Below, piece after piece: positions 13,493 to 27,400 of a stretch of 64,000 bases of DNA (its first letter is position 1; each line of letters opens with the position of its first letter). The stretch spans positions 21,812,658 to 21,876,657 of the forward strand of contig NC_080048.1 of assembly GCF_026212465.1 (NCBI RefSeq), written 5' to 3'. The position numbers and the translations under genes are program-made. A model generated the notes under the pieces. It did no database searches, was not told the origin of the DNA, and worked only from the letters and a program-made list of their open reading frames with translations. This stretch comes from Amaranthus tricolor. Its lineage: Eukaryota; Streptophyta; Magnoliopsida; Caryophyllales; Amaranthaceae.

Positions 13493-16400
13493 ATGTTGTG
13501 TGCCAAGTTTCATGCCAAACAAACCATTTTGAACTACTTTAATGTAGTAAGTGCCAAAAAATGCTTAAAAAAACCTTATAACCGCAACTTCGCATTAATT
13601 TTCAAGCATATAACTATTATTTTAAAATCTAATGATTTAAAAAACTATAATACATGTTATTTAGTGTTGTGTTCCAACTTTCATGCCAAACAAACCATGT
13701 TTGAACTATTTTAAGCGAGTACATACCAAAAAAAGGTTAAAAACCTTAAAAACGCAATTTTGCACGTAATTTCAACCTTAGGACTATTGTTTTCAAATCT
13801 AACCATTTCAAAAAAATTATATATGTATCGAGTGTTGTGCGCCATATTTCATTCCAAACAAAACAAATTTGAACTACTTTAAGCGAGTAAGTTCCAAAAA
13901 AAAGCTCAAAAAACCACTAAAACACAACTTCGCACAAAATTTCAAGCATATGACTACTGTTTTCAAATCTAATGATTTCAAAGCTATAATACATGTTAAT
14001 TAGATTTGTGTTCAACCTTTCATGCCAAACAAACCAAGTTTAAATTATTTAAAGGGAAAAAGTGCCAAAAACAACTTAAAAACCCATAAAAACGCAACTT
14101 CGCACGTAATTTCAAGCATATGACTATCGTTTTCAAATCTAATGATTTAAAAAACTATAATACATGTTATTTAGTGTTGTGTTAAAACTTTAATGCGAAA
14201 CAAACCATGTTTGAACTATTTTAAGCGAGTACATAACAAAAAAAGGTTAAAAACCTTAAAAACGCAATTTTGCACGTAATTTCAACCTTAGGACTATTGT
14301 TTTCAAATCTAACCATTTCAAAAAAATTATATATGTATCGAGTGTTTTGTGCCATATTTCATTCCAAACAAAACAAATTTGAACTAGTTTAAGCGAGTAA
14401 GTTCCAAAAAAAAGCTCAAAAAACCACTAAAACACAACTTCGCACAAAATTTCAAGCATATGACTACTGTTTTCATATCTAATTATTTCAAAGCTATAAT
14501 ACATGTTAATTAGATTTGTGTTCAACCTTTCATGCCAAACAAACCAAGTTTAAATTATTTAAAGGGAAAAAGTGCCAAAAACAGCTTAAAAACCCATAAA
14601 AACGCAACTTCGCACGTAATTTCAAGCATATGACTATTGTTTTCAAATCTAATGATTTAAAAAACTATAATACATGTTATTTAGTGTTGTGTTAAAACTT
14701 TCATGCCAAACAAACCATGTTTGAACTATTTTAAGCGAGTACATACCAAAAAAAGGTTAAAAACCTTAAAAACGCAATTTTGCACGTAATTTCAACCTTA
14801 GGACTATTGTTTTCAAATCTAACCATTTCAAAAAAATTATATATGTATCGAGTGTTGTGTGCCATATTTCATTCCAAACAAAACAAATTTGAACTACTTT
14901 AAGCGAGTAAGTTCCAAAAAAAAGCTCAAAAAACCACTAAAACACAACTTCGCACAAAATTTCAAGCATATGACTACTGTTTTCATATCTAATGATTTCA
15001 AAGCTATAATACATGTAAATTAGATTTGTGTTCAACCTTTCAAGCCAAACAAACCAAGTTTAAATTATTTAAAGGGAAAAAGTGCCAAAAACAGCTTAAA
15101 AACCCATAAAAACGCAACTTCGCACGTAATTTCATGCATATGACTATTGTTTTCAAATCTAATGATTTAAAAAACTATAATACATGTTATTTAGTGTTGT
15201 CTTAAAACTTTCATGCCAACCAAACCATGTTTGAACTATTTTAAGCGAGTACATACCAAAAAAAGGTTAAAAACCTTAAAAACGCAATTTTGCACGTAAT
15301 TTCAACCTTAGGACTATTGTTTTCAAATCTAACCATTTCATAAAAATTATATATGTATCGAGTGTTGTGTGCCATGGTTCATTCCAAAAAAACCAAATTT
15401 GAACTACTTTAAGCGAGTAAGTTCCAAAAAAAAGCTTAAAAAACCACTAAAACACAACTTCGCACAAAATTTCAAGCATATGACTACTGTTTTCAAATCT
15501 AATGATTTCAAAGCTATAATACATGTTAATTAGAGTTGTGTTCAACCTTTCATGCCAAACAAACCAAGTTTAAACTATTTGAAGGGAAAAAGTGCCAAAA
15601 ACAGCTTAAAAACCCATAAAAACGCAACTTCGCACGTAATTTCAAGCATATGACTATTGTTTTTAATTCTTACCGTTTCAAAACAATAATATATACTAGT
15701 TAGTATTGTGTTCCAAGTGTCTATCCAAACAAATGAAGTTTGAACTAATTTAAGCGAGTAAGTGCCAAAAAATTCTTAAAAAACCTTAAAACCGAAACTT
15801 AGCACGTAATTTTGAAGCATATTTCTATTGTTTACAATTCTTATCATTTCTAAACAAGAATTTTTGTTAATTAGTATTTTGTTCTAAATTTCAATCCAAA
15901 CAAACCAAGTTTGATCTATTTAAGAGAATAATTAAAAAGGTTAAAAACCTTAAAAATTTAACTTTTATATAATTTCAACCATATAACTATTGTTTTCGAT
16001 ATACCCAATTCAAAAAATTTATATATATTAATTAGTGTTGTGTGCCAAGTATTATACCAAGCAAACCAAGTTTGAACTACTTTAAGCAAGTAAGTGCAAA
16101 AAAATGTTTAAAAAACCTTAAAAACTCAACTTCGTACGAAATTTCACACATATAACTATTTTTTTCTATTCAAACCATTCCAAGTTTCATGCAAAACAAT
16201 ACAAGTTTGAACTATTCCGCACGTAATTTCAAACATATGACTAATTTTTTCAATTTTAACAACTTCAAAACAACAATATATACCAAATAGTGTTGCGTGC
16301 AAAGTTTCATGCCAAAGAGACCATGTTTTAACTACTTTAAAGGACTAAGTGCTAAAAAAATGCTTAAAAGAACTTTATAAACGCAACTTCGCACGTAAGT

Positions 16401-16740
16401 AAATTTGTGTTCCAACTTTCATGCCAAAGAAACCAAGTTTAACTATTTTAAGCGAGTAAATGCCAAAAAAAGGTTAAAAACCTTAAAAATACCACTTTGC
16501 ACGTAATTTAAACCATAGGACTATTGTTTTCAATTCTAACCATTTTAAAAAAACTATATATGTTAATGAGTGTTGGGTGCCAAGTTTCATGCCAAACAAA
16601 CCAAAGTTTGAACTACTTTAAGCGAGTAAGTTATAATACAAGCTTAAAAAACCTTAAAAACGCAACTTCACACGAAATTTCAAACATATGATTATTTTTT
16701 AAAATTTTTACAATGTAAAAACAACAATATAAACCATATA
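13493..16740 (+). repeat. HOR copy A-5, 3248 bp, n = 4 trimers
   Basis: Same length and variant set as A-4. It carries private changes 'catttcataaaaatt' (~15335), 'gtttacaattc' (~15831) and 'tattttgttc' (~15877) that recur in A-9 about 11.97 kb away. Confidence 0.9.
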
Positions 16741-19700
16741 ATGTTGTGTGCCAAGTTTCATGCCAAACAAACCATTTTGAACTACTTTAATGTAGTAAGT
16801 GCCAAAAAATGCTTAAAAAAACCTTATAACCGCAACTTCGCACTAATTTTAAAGCATATAACTATTATTTTAAAATCTAATGATTTAAAAAACTATAATA
16901 CATGTTATTTAGTGTTGTGTTCCAACTTTCATGCCAAACAAACCATGTTTGAACTATTTTAAGCGAGTACATACCAAAAAAAGGTTAAAAACCTTAAAAA
17001 CGCAATTTTGCACGTAATTTCAACGTTAGGACTATTGTTTTCAAATCTAACCATTTCAAAAAAATTATATATGTATCGAGTGTTGTGCGCCATATTTCAT
17101 TCCAAACAAAACAAATTTGAACTACTTTAAGCGAGTAAGTTACAAAAAAAAGCTCAAAAAACCACTAAAACACAACTTCGCACAAAATTTCAAGCATATG
17201 ACTACTGTTTTCAAATCTAATGATTTCAAAGCTATAATACATGTTAATTAGATTTGTGTTCAACCTTTCATGCCAAACAAACCAAGTTTAAATTATTTAA
17301 AGGGAAAAAGTGCCAAAAACAACTTAAAAACCCATAAAAACGCAACTTCGCACGTAATTTCAAGCATATGACTATTGTTTTCAAATCTAATGATTTAAAA
17401 AACTATAATACATGTTATTTAGTGTTCTGTTAAAACTTTAATGCGAAACAAACCATGTTTGAACAATTTTAAGCGAGTACATACCAAAAAAAGGTTAAAA
17501 ACCTTAAAAACGCAATTTTGCACGTAATTTCAACCTTAGGACTATTTTTTTCAAATCTAACCATTTCAAAAAAATTATATATGTATCGAGTGTTGTGTGC
17601 CATATTTCATTCCAAACAAAACAAATTTGAACTACTTTAAGCGAGTAAGTTCCAAAAAAAAGCTCAAAAAACCACTAAAACACAACTTCGCACAAAATTT
17701 CAAGCATATGACTACTGTTTTCATATCTAATGATTTCAAAGCTATAATACATGTTAATTAGATTGGTGTTCAACCTTTCATGCCAAACAAACCAAGTTTA
17801 AATTATTTAAAGGGAAAAAGTGCCAAAAACAGCTTAAAAACCCATAAAAACGCAACTTCGCACGTAATTTCAAGCATATGACTATTGTTTTCAAATCTAA
17901 TGATTTAAAAAACTATAATACATGTTATTTAGTGTTGTGTTAAAACTTTCATGCCAAACAAACCATCTTTGAACTATTTTAAGCGAGTACATACCAAAAA
18001 AAGGTTAAAAACCTTAAAAACGCAATTTTGCACGTAATTTCAACCTTAGGACTATTGTTTTCAAATCTAACCATTTCAAAAAAATTATATATGTATCGAG
18101 TGTTGTGTGCCATATTTCATTCCAAACAAAACAAATTTGAACTACTTTAAGCGAGTAAGTTCCAAAAAAAAGCTCAAAAAACCACTAAAACACAACTTCG
18201 CACAAAATTTCAAGCATATGACTACTGTTTTCATATCTAATGATTTCAAAGCTATAATACATGTTAATTAGATTTGTGTTCAACCTTTCAAGCCAAACAA
18301 ACCAAGTTTAAATTATTTAAAGGGAAAAAGTGCCAAAAACAGCTTAAAAACCCATAAAAACGCAACTTCGCACGTAATTTCAAGCATATGACTATTGTTT
18401 TCAAATCTAATGATTTAAAAAACTATAATACATGTTATTTAGTGTTGTCTTAAAACTTTCATGCCAAACAAACCATGTTTGAACTATTTTAAGCGAGTAC
18501 ATACCAAAAAAAGGTTAAAAACCTTAAAAACGCAATTTTGCACGTAATTTCAACCTTAGGACTATTGTTTTCAAATCTAACCATTTCAAAAAAATTATAT
18601 ATGTATCGAGTGTTGTGTGCCATAGTTCATTCCAAACAAACCAAATTTGAACTACTTTAAGCGAGTAAGTTCCAAAAAAAAGCTTAAAAAACCACTAAAA
18701 CACAACTTCGCACAAAATTTCAAGCATATGACTACTGTTTTCAAATCTAATGATTTCAAAGCTATAATACATGTTAATTAGAGTTGTGTTCAACCTTTCA
18801 TGCCAAACATACAAAGTTTAAACTAATTGAAGGGAAAAAGTGCCAAAAACAGCTTAGAAACCCATAAAAACGCAACTTCGCACGTAATTTCAAGCATATG
18901 ACTATTGTTTTTAATTCTTACCGTTTCAAAACAATAATATATACTAGTTAGTATTGTGTTCCAAGTGTCTATCCAAACAAATGAAGTTTGAACTAATTTA
19001 AGCGAGTAAGTGCCAAAAAATTCTTAAAAAACCTTAAAACCGAAACTTAGCACGTAATTTTGAAGCATATTTCTATTGTTTTCAATTCTTATCATTTCTA
19101 AACAAGAATTTTTGTTAATTAGTATTGTGTTCTAAATTTCAATCCAAACAAACCAAGTTTGATCTATTTAAGAGAATAATTAAAAAGGTTAAAAACCTTA
19201 AAAATTTAACTTTTATATAATTTCAACCATATAACTATTGTTTTCGATTTACCCAATTCAAAAAATTTATATATATTAATTAGTGTTGTGTGCCAAGTAT
19301 TATACCAAGCAAACCAAGTTTGAACTACTTTAAGCAAGTAAGTGCAAAAAAATGTTTAAAAAACCTTAAAAACTCAACTTCGTACGAAATTTCACACATA
19401 TAACTATTTTTTTCTATTCAAACCATTCCAAGTTTCATGCAAAACAATACAAGTTTGAACTATTCCGCACGTAATTTCAAACATATGACTAATTTTTTCA
19501 ATTTTAACAACTTCAAAACAACAATATATACCAAATAGTGTTGCGTGCAAAGTTTCATGCCAAAGAGACCATGTTTTAACTACTTTAAAGGACTAAGTGC
19601 TAAAAAAATGCTTAAAAGAACTTTATAAACGCAACTTCGCACGTAAGTAAATTTGTGTTCCAACTTTCATGCCAAAGAAACCAAGTTTAACTATTTTAAG

Positions 19701-19989
19701 CGAGTAAATGCCAAAAAAAGGTTTAAAAACCTTAAAAATACCACTTTGCACGTAATTTAAACCTTAGGACTATTGTTTTCAATTCTAACCATTTTAAAAA
19801 AACTATATATGTTAATGAGTGTTGGGTGCCAAGTTTCATGCCAAACAAACCAAAATTTGAACTACTTTAAGCGAGTAAGTTATAATACAAGCTTAAAAAA
19901 CCTTAAAAACGCAACTTCGCACGAAATTTCAAACATATGATTATTTTTTAAAATTTTGACAATGTAAAAACAACAATATTAACCATATA
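16741..19989 (+). repeat. HOR copy A-6, 3249 bp, n = 4 trimers
   Basis: Four trimers plus core. A local cluster of private substitutions lies near 18809-18835 ('ccaaacatacaaag', 'aactaattgaag'). The S3 monomer near 19720 has 'ggtttaaaaacc', shared with A-7. Confidence 0.9.
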
Positions 19990-22900
19990 ATGTTGTGCGC
20001 CAAGTTTCATGCCAAACAAACCATTTTGAACTACTTTAATGTAGTAAGTGCCAAAAAATGCTTAAAAAAACCTTATAACCGCAACTTCGCACTAATTTTC
20101 AAGCATATGACTATTATTTTAAAATCTAATGATTTAAAAAACTATAATACATGTTATTTAGTGTTGTGTTCCAACTTTCATGCCAAACAAACCATGTTTG
20201 AACTATTTTAAGCGAGTACATACCAAAAAAAGGTTAAAAACCTTAAAAACGCAATTTTGCACGTAATTTCAACCTTAGGACTATTGTTTTCAAATCTAAC
20301 CATTTCAAAAAAATTATATATGTATCGAGTGTTGTGCGCCATATTTCATTCCAAACAAAACAAATTTGAACTACTTTAAGCGAGTAAGTTCCAAAAAAAA
20401 GCTCAAAAAACCACTAAAACACAACTTCGCACAAAATTTCAAGCATATGACTACTGTTTTCATATCTAATGATTTCAAAGCTATAATACATGTTAATTAG
20501 ATTTGTGTTCAACCTTTCAAGCCAAACAAACCAAGTTTAAATTATTTAAAGGGAAAAAGTGCCAAAAACAACTTAAAAACCCATAAAAACGCAACTTCGC
20601 ACGTAATTTCATGCATATGACTATTGTTTTCAAATCTAATGATTTAAAAAACTATAATACATGTTATTTAGTGTTGTCTTAAAACTTTCATGCCAAACAA
20701 ACCATGTTTGAACTATTTTAAGCGAGTACATACCAAAAAAAGGTTAAAAACCTTAAAAACGCAATTTTGCACGTAATTTCAACCTTAGGACTATTGTTTT
20801 CAAATCTAACCATTTCAAAAAAATTATATATGTATCGAGTGTTGTGTGCCATAGTTCATTCCAAACAAACCAAATTTGAACTACTTTAAGCGAGTAAGTT
20901 CCAAAAAAAAGCTTAAAAAACCACTAAAACACAACTTCGCACAAAATTTCAAGCATATGACTACTGTTTTCAAATCTAATGATTTCAAAGCTATATTACA
21001 TGTTAATTAGAGTTGTGTTCAACCTTTCTTGCCAAACAAACCAAGTTTAAACTATTTGAAGGGAAAAAGTGCCAAAAACAGCTTAAAAACCCATAAAAAC
21101 GCAACTTCGCACGTAATTTCAAGCATATGACTATTGTTTTTAATTCTTACCGTTTCAAAACAATAATATATACTAGTTAGTATTGTGTTCCAAGTGTCTA
21201 TCCAAACAAATGAAGTTTGAACTAATTTAAGCGAGTAAGTGCCAAAAAATGCTTAAAAAACCTTAAAACCAAAACTTAGCACGTAATTTTGAAGCATATT
21301 TCTATTGTTTTCAATTCTTATCATTTCTAAACAAGAATTTTTGTTAATTAGTATTGTGTTCTAAATTTCAATCCAAACAAACCAAGTTTGATCTATTTAA
21401 GAGAATAATTAAAAAGGTTAAAAACCTTAAAAATTTAACTTTTATATAATTTCAACCATATAACTATTGTTTTCGATATACCCAATTCAAAAAATTTATA
21501 TATATTAATTAGTGTTGTGTGCCAAGTATTATACCAAGCAAACCAAGTTTGAACTACTTTAAACAAGTAAGTGCAAAAAAATGTTTAAAAAACCATAAAA
21601 ACTCAACTTCGTACGAAATTTCACACATATAACTATTTTTTTCTATTCAAACTATTCCAAGTTTCATGCAAAACAATACAAGTTTGAACTATTCCGCACG
21701 TAATTTCAAACATATGACTAATTTTTTCAATTTTAACAACTTCAAAACAACAATATATACCAAATAGTGTTGCGTGCAAAGTTTCATGCCAAAGAGACAA
21801 TGTTTTAACTACTTTAAAGGACTAAGTGCTAAAAAAATGCTTAAAAGAACTTTATAAACGCAACTTCGCACGTAAGTAAATTTGTGTTCCAACTTTCATG
21901 CCAAAGAAACCAAGTTTAACTATTTTAAGCGAGTAAATGCCAAAAAAAGGTTTAAAAACCTTAAAAATACCACTTTGCACGTAATTTAAACCTTAGGACT
22001 ATTGTTTTCAATTCTAACCATTTTAAAAAAACTATATATGTTAATGAGTGTTGGGTGCCAAGTTTCATGCCAAACAAACCAAAATTTGAACTACTTTAAG
22101 CGAGTAAGTTATAATACAAGCTTAAAAAACCTTAAAAACGCAACTTCGCACGAAATTTCAAACATATGATTATTTTTTAAAATTTTGACAATGTAAAAAC
22201 AACAATATTAACCATATAATGTTGTGCGCCAAGTTTCATGCCAAACAAACCATTTTGAACTACTTTAATGTAGTAAGTGCCAAAAAATGCTTAAAAAAAC
22301 CTTATAACCGCAACTTCGCACTAATTTTCAAGCATATGACTATTATTTTAAAATCTAATGATTTAAAAAACTATAATACATGTTATTTAGTGTTGTGTTC
22401 CAACTTTCATGCCAAACAAACCATGTTTGAACTATTTTAAGCGAGTACATACCAAAAAAAGGTTAAAAACCTTAAAAACGCAATTTTGCACGTAATTTCA
22501 ACCTTAGGACTATTGTTTTCAAATCTAACCATTTCAAAAAAATTATATATGTATCGAGTGTTGTGCGCCATATTTCATTCCAAACAAAACAAATTTGAAC
22601 TACTTTAAGCGAGTAAGTTCCAAAAAAAAGCTCAAAAAACCACTAAAACACAACTTCGCACAAAATTTCAAGCATATGACTACTGTTTTCATATCTAATG
22701 ATTTCAAAGCTATAATACATGTTAATTAGATTTGTGTTCAACCTTTCAAGCCAAACAAACCAAGTTTAAATTATTTAAAGGGAAAAAGTGCCAAAAACAA
22801 CTTAAAAACCCATAAAAACGCAACTTCGCACGTAATTTCATGCATATGACTATTGTTTTCAAATCTAATGATTTAAAAAACTATAATACATGTTATTTAG

Positions 22901-24180
22901 TGTTGTCTTAAAACTTTCATGCCAAACAAACCATGTTTGAACTATTTTAAGCGAGTACATACCAAAAAAAGGTTAAAAACCTTAAAAACGCAATTTTGCA
23001 CGTAATTTCAACCTTAGGACTATTGTTTTCAAATCTAACCATTTCAAAAAAATTATATATGTATCGAGTGTTGTGTGCCATAGTTCATTCCAAACAAACC
23101 AAATTTGAACTACTTTAAGCGAGTAAGTTCCAAAAAAAAGCTTAAAAAACCACTAAAACACAACTTCGCACAAAATTTCAAGCATATGACTACTGTTTTC
23201 AAATCTAATGATTTCAAAGCTATATTACATGTTAATTAGAGTTGTGTTCAACCTTTCTTGCCAAACAAACCAAGTTTAAACTATTTGAAGGGAAAAAGTG
23301 CCAAAAACAGCTTAAAAACCCATAAAAACGCAACTTCGCACGTAATTTCAAGCATATGACTATTGTTTTTAATTCTTACCGTTTCAAAACAATAATATAT
23401 ACTAGTTAGTATTGTGTTCCAAGTGTCTATCCAAACAAATGAAGTTTGAACTAATTTAAGCGAGTAAGTGCCAAAAAATGCTTAAAAAACCTTAAAACCA
23501 AAACTTAGCACGTAATTTTGAAGCATATTTCTATTGTTTTCAATTCTTATCATTTCTAAACAAGAATTTTTGTTAATTAGTATTGTGTTCTAAATTTCAA
23601 TCCAAACAAACCAAGTTTGATCTATTTAAGAGAATAATTAAAAAGGTTAAAAACCTTAAAAATTTAACTTTTATATAATTTCAACCATATAACTATTGTT
23701 TTCGATATACCCAATTCAAAAAATTTATATATATTAATTAGTGTTGTGTGCCAAGTATTATACCAAGCAAACCAAGTTTGAACTACTTTAAACAAGTAAG
23801 TGCAAAAAAATGTTTAAAAAACCATAAAAACTCAACTTCGTACGAAATTTCACACATATAACTATTTTTTTCTATTCAAACTATTCCAAGTTTCATGCAA
23901 AACAATACAAGTTTGAACTATTCCGCACGTAATTTCAAACATATGACTAATTTTTTCAATTTTAACAACTTCAAAACAACAATATATACCAAATAGTGTT
24001 GCGTGCAAAGTTTCATGCCAAAGAGACCATGTTTTAACTACTTTAAAGGACTAAGTGCTAAAAAAATGCTTAAAAGAACTTTATAAACGCAACTTCGCAC
24101 GTAAGTAAATTTGTGTTCCAACTTTCATGCCAAAGAAACCAAGTTTAACTATTTTAAGCGAGTAAATGCCAAAAAAAGGT
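19575..24180 (+). repeat. Recent ~2229-bp tandem duplication tract
   Basis: From about 19575 the sequence matches itself at an offset of +2229 until about 24180. Shared rare variants are 'ggtttaaaaacc' (~19730/21955), 'aacaatattaacc' and 'ttgtgcgcc' at the T monomer (~19975/22205). Limits are set by mismatches: 'agagacc' (~19567) against 'agagaca' (~21796) on the left, and 'ggttaaacacc' (~24180) on the right. Confidence 0.82.
19990..22218 (+). repeat. HOR copy A-7, 2229 bp, n = 2 trimers
   Basis: T-M1-M2-M3-M1-M2-M3-core. It is nearly identical to A-8 and marks the start of subdomain A2, in which the T monomer reads 'catatgactattatt'. Confidence 0.92.
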
Positions 24181-24446
24181 TAAACACCTTAAAAATACCA
24201 CTTTGCACATAATTTAAACCTTAGGACTATTGTTTTCAATTCTAACCATTTTAAAAAAACTATATATGTTAATGAGTGTTGGGTGCCAAGTTTCATGCCA
24301 AACAAACAAAAATTTGAACTACTTTAAGCGAGTAAGTTATAATACTAGCTTAAAAAACCTTAAAAACGCAACTTCGCACGAAATTTCAAACATATGATTA
24401 TTTTTTAAAATTTTGACAATGTAAAAACAACAATATAAACCATATA
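22219..24446 (+). repeat. HOR copy A-8, 2228 bp, n = 2 trimers
   Basis: Near-copy of A-7, sharing 'aaaaccaaaactt' in G (~21265/23494), 'taaacaagtaag' in K (~21561/23790) and 'aaccataaaaactc' (~21591/23821). The two copies diverge in S3, near 24180. Confidence 0.92.
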
Positions 24447-27400
24447 ATGTTATGTGCCAAGTTTCATGCCAAACAAACCATTTTGAACTACTTTAATGTA
24501 GTAAGTGCTAAAAAATGCTTAAAAAAACCTTATAACTGCAACTTCGCACTAATTTTCAAGCATATGACTATTATTTTAAAATCTAATGATTTAAAAAACT
24601 ATAATACATGTTATTTAGTTTTGTGTTCCAACTTTCATGCCAAACAAACCATGTTTGAACTATTTTAAGCGAGTACATACCAAAAAAAGGTTAAAAACCT
24701 TAAAAACGCAATTTTGCACGTAATTTCAACCTTAGGACTATTGTTTTCAAATCTAACCGTTTCAAAAAAATTATATATGTATCGAGTGTTGTGTGCCATA
24801 TTTCATTCCAAACAAAACAAATTTGAACTACATTAAGCGAGTAAGTTCCAAAAAAAAGCTCAAAAAACGACTAAAACACAACTTCGCACAAATTTTCAAG
24901 CATATGACTACTGTTTTCAAATCTAATGATTTCAAAGCTATAATACATGTTAATTAGATTTGTGTTCAACCTTTCATGCCAAACAAACCAAGTTTAAATT
25001 ATTTAAAGGGAAAAAGTGCCAAAAACAGCTTAAAAACCCATAAAAACGCAACTTCGCACGTAATTTCAAGCATATGACTATTGTTTTCAAATCTAATGAT
25101 TTAAAAAACTATAATACATGTTATTTAGTGTTGTGTTAAAACTGTCATGCCAAACAAACCATGTTTGAACTATTTTAAGCGAGTACATACCAAAAAAAGG
25201 TTAAAAACCTTAAAAACGCAATTTTGCACGTAATTTCAACCTTAGGACTATTGTTTTCAAATCTAACCATTTCAAAAAAATTATATATGTATCGAGTGTT
25301 GTGTGCCATAGTTCATTCCAAACAAACCAAATTTGAAATACTTTAAGCGAGTAAGTTCCAAAAAAAGCTTAAAAAACCACTAAAACACAACTTCGCACAA
25401 AATTTCAAGCATATGACTACTGTTTTCAAATCTAATGATTTCAAAGCTATAATACATGTTAATTAGAGTTGTGTTCAACCTTTCATGCCAAACAAACCAA
25501 GTTTAAACTATTTGAAGGGAAAAAGTGCCAAAAACAGCTTAAAAACCCATAAAAACGCAACTTCGCACGTAATTTCAAGCATATGACTATTGTTTTTAAT
25601 TCTTACCGTTTCAAAACAATAATATATACTAGTTAGTGTTGTGTTCCAACTTTCATGCCAAACAAACCATGTTTGAACTATTTTAAGCGAGTACATACCA
25701 AAAAAAGGTTAAAAACCTTAAAAACGCAATTTTGCACGTAATTTCAACCTTTGGACTATTGTTTTCAAATCTAACCATTTCAAAAAAATTATATATGTAT
25801 CGAGTGTTGTGTGCCATATTTCATTCCAAACAAAACAAATTTGAACTACTTTAAGCGAGTAAGTTCCAAAAAAAAGCTCAAAAAACCACTAAAACACAAC
25901 TTCGCACAAAATTTCAAGCATATGACTACTGTTTTCATATCTAATGATTTCAAAGCTATAATACATGTTAATTAGATTTGTGTTCAACCTTTCATGCCAA
26001 ACAAACCAAGTTTAAATTATTTAAAGGGAAAAAGTGCCAAAAACAGCTTAAAAACCCATAAAAACGCAACTTCGCACGTAATTTCAAGCATATGACTATT
26101 GTTTTCAAATCTAATGATTTAAAAAACTATAATACATGTTATTTAGTGTTGTGTTAAAACTGTCATGCCAAACAAACCATGTTTGAACTATTTTAAGCGA
26201 GTACATACCAAAAAAAGGTTAAAAACCTTAAAAACGCAATTTTGCACGTAATTTCAACCTTAGGACTATTGTTTTCAAATCTAACCATTTCAAAAAAATT
26301 ATATATGTATCGAGTGTTGTGTGCCATAGTTCATTCCAAACAAACCAAATTTGAACTACTTTAAGCGAGTAAGTTCCAAAAAAAGCTTAAAAAACCACTA
26401 AAACACAACTTCGCACAAAATTTCAAGCATATGACTACTGTTTTCAAATCTAATGATTTCAAAGCTATAATACATGTTAATTAGAGTTGTGTTCAACCTT
26501 TCATGCCAAACAAACCAAGTTTAAACTATTTGAAGGGAAAAAGTGCCAAAAACAGCTTAAAAACCCATAAAAACGCAACTTCGCACGTAATTTCAAGCAT
26601 ATGACTATTGTTTTTAATTCTTACCGTTTCAAAACAATAATATATACTAGTTAGTGTTGTGTTCCAACTTTCATGCCAAACAAACCATGTTTGAACTATT
26701 TTAAGCGAGTACATACCAAAAAAAGGTTAAAAACCTTAAAAACGCAATTTTGCACGTAATTTCAACCTTTGGACTATTGTTTTCAAATCTTACCATTTCA
26801 AAAAAATTATATATGTATCGAGTGTTGTGTGCCATATTTCATTCCAAACAAAACAAATTTGAACTACTTTAAGCGAGTAAGTTCCAAAAAAAAGCTCAAA
26901 AAACCACTAAAACACAACTTCGCACAAAATTTCAAGCATATGACTACTGTTTTCATATCTAATGATTTCAAAGCTATAATACATGTTAATTAGATTTGTG
27001 TTCAACCTTTCATGCCAAACAAACCAAGTTTAAATTATTTAAAGGGAAAAAGTGCCAAAAACAACTTAAAAACCCATAAAAACGCAACTTCACACGTAAT
27101 TTCAAGCATATGACTATTGTTTTCAAATCTAATGATTTAAAAAACTATAATACATGTTATTTAGTGTTGTGTTAAAACTTTAATGCGAAACAAACCATGT
27201 TTGAACTATTTTAAGCGAGTACATACCAAAAAAAGGTTAAAAACCTTAAAAACGCAATTTTGCACGTAATTTCAACCTTAGGACTATTGTTTTCAAATCT
27301 AACCATTTCATAAAAATTATATATGTATCGAGTGTTGTGTGCCATGGTTCATTCCAAAAAAACCAAATTTGAACTACTTTAAGCGAGTAAGTTCCAAAAA

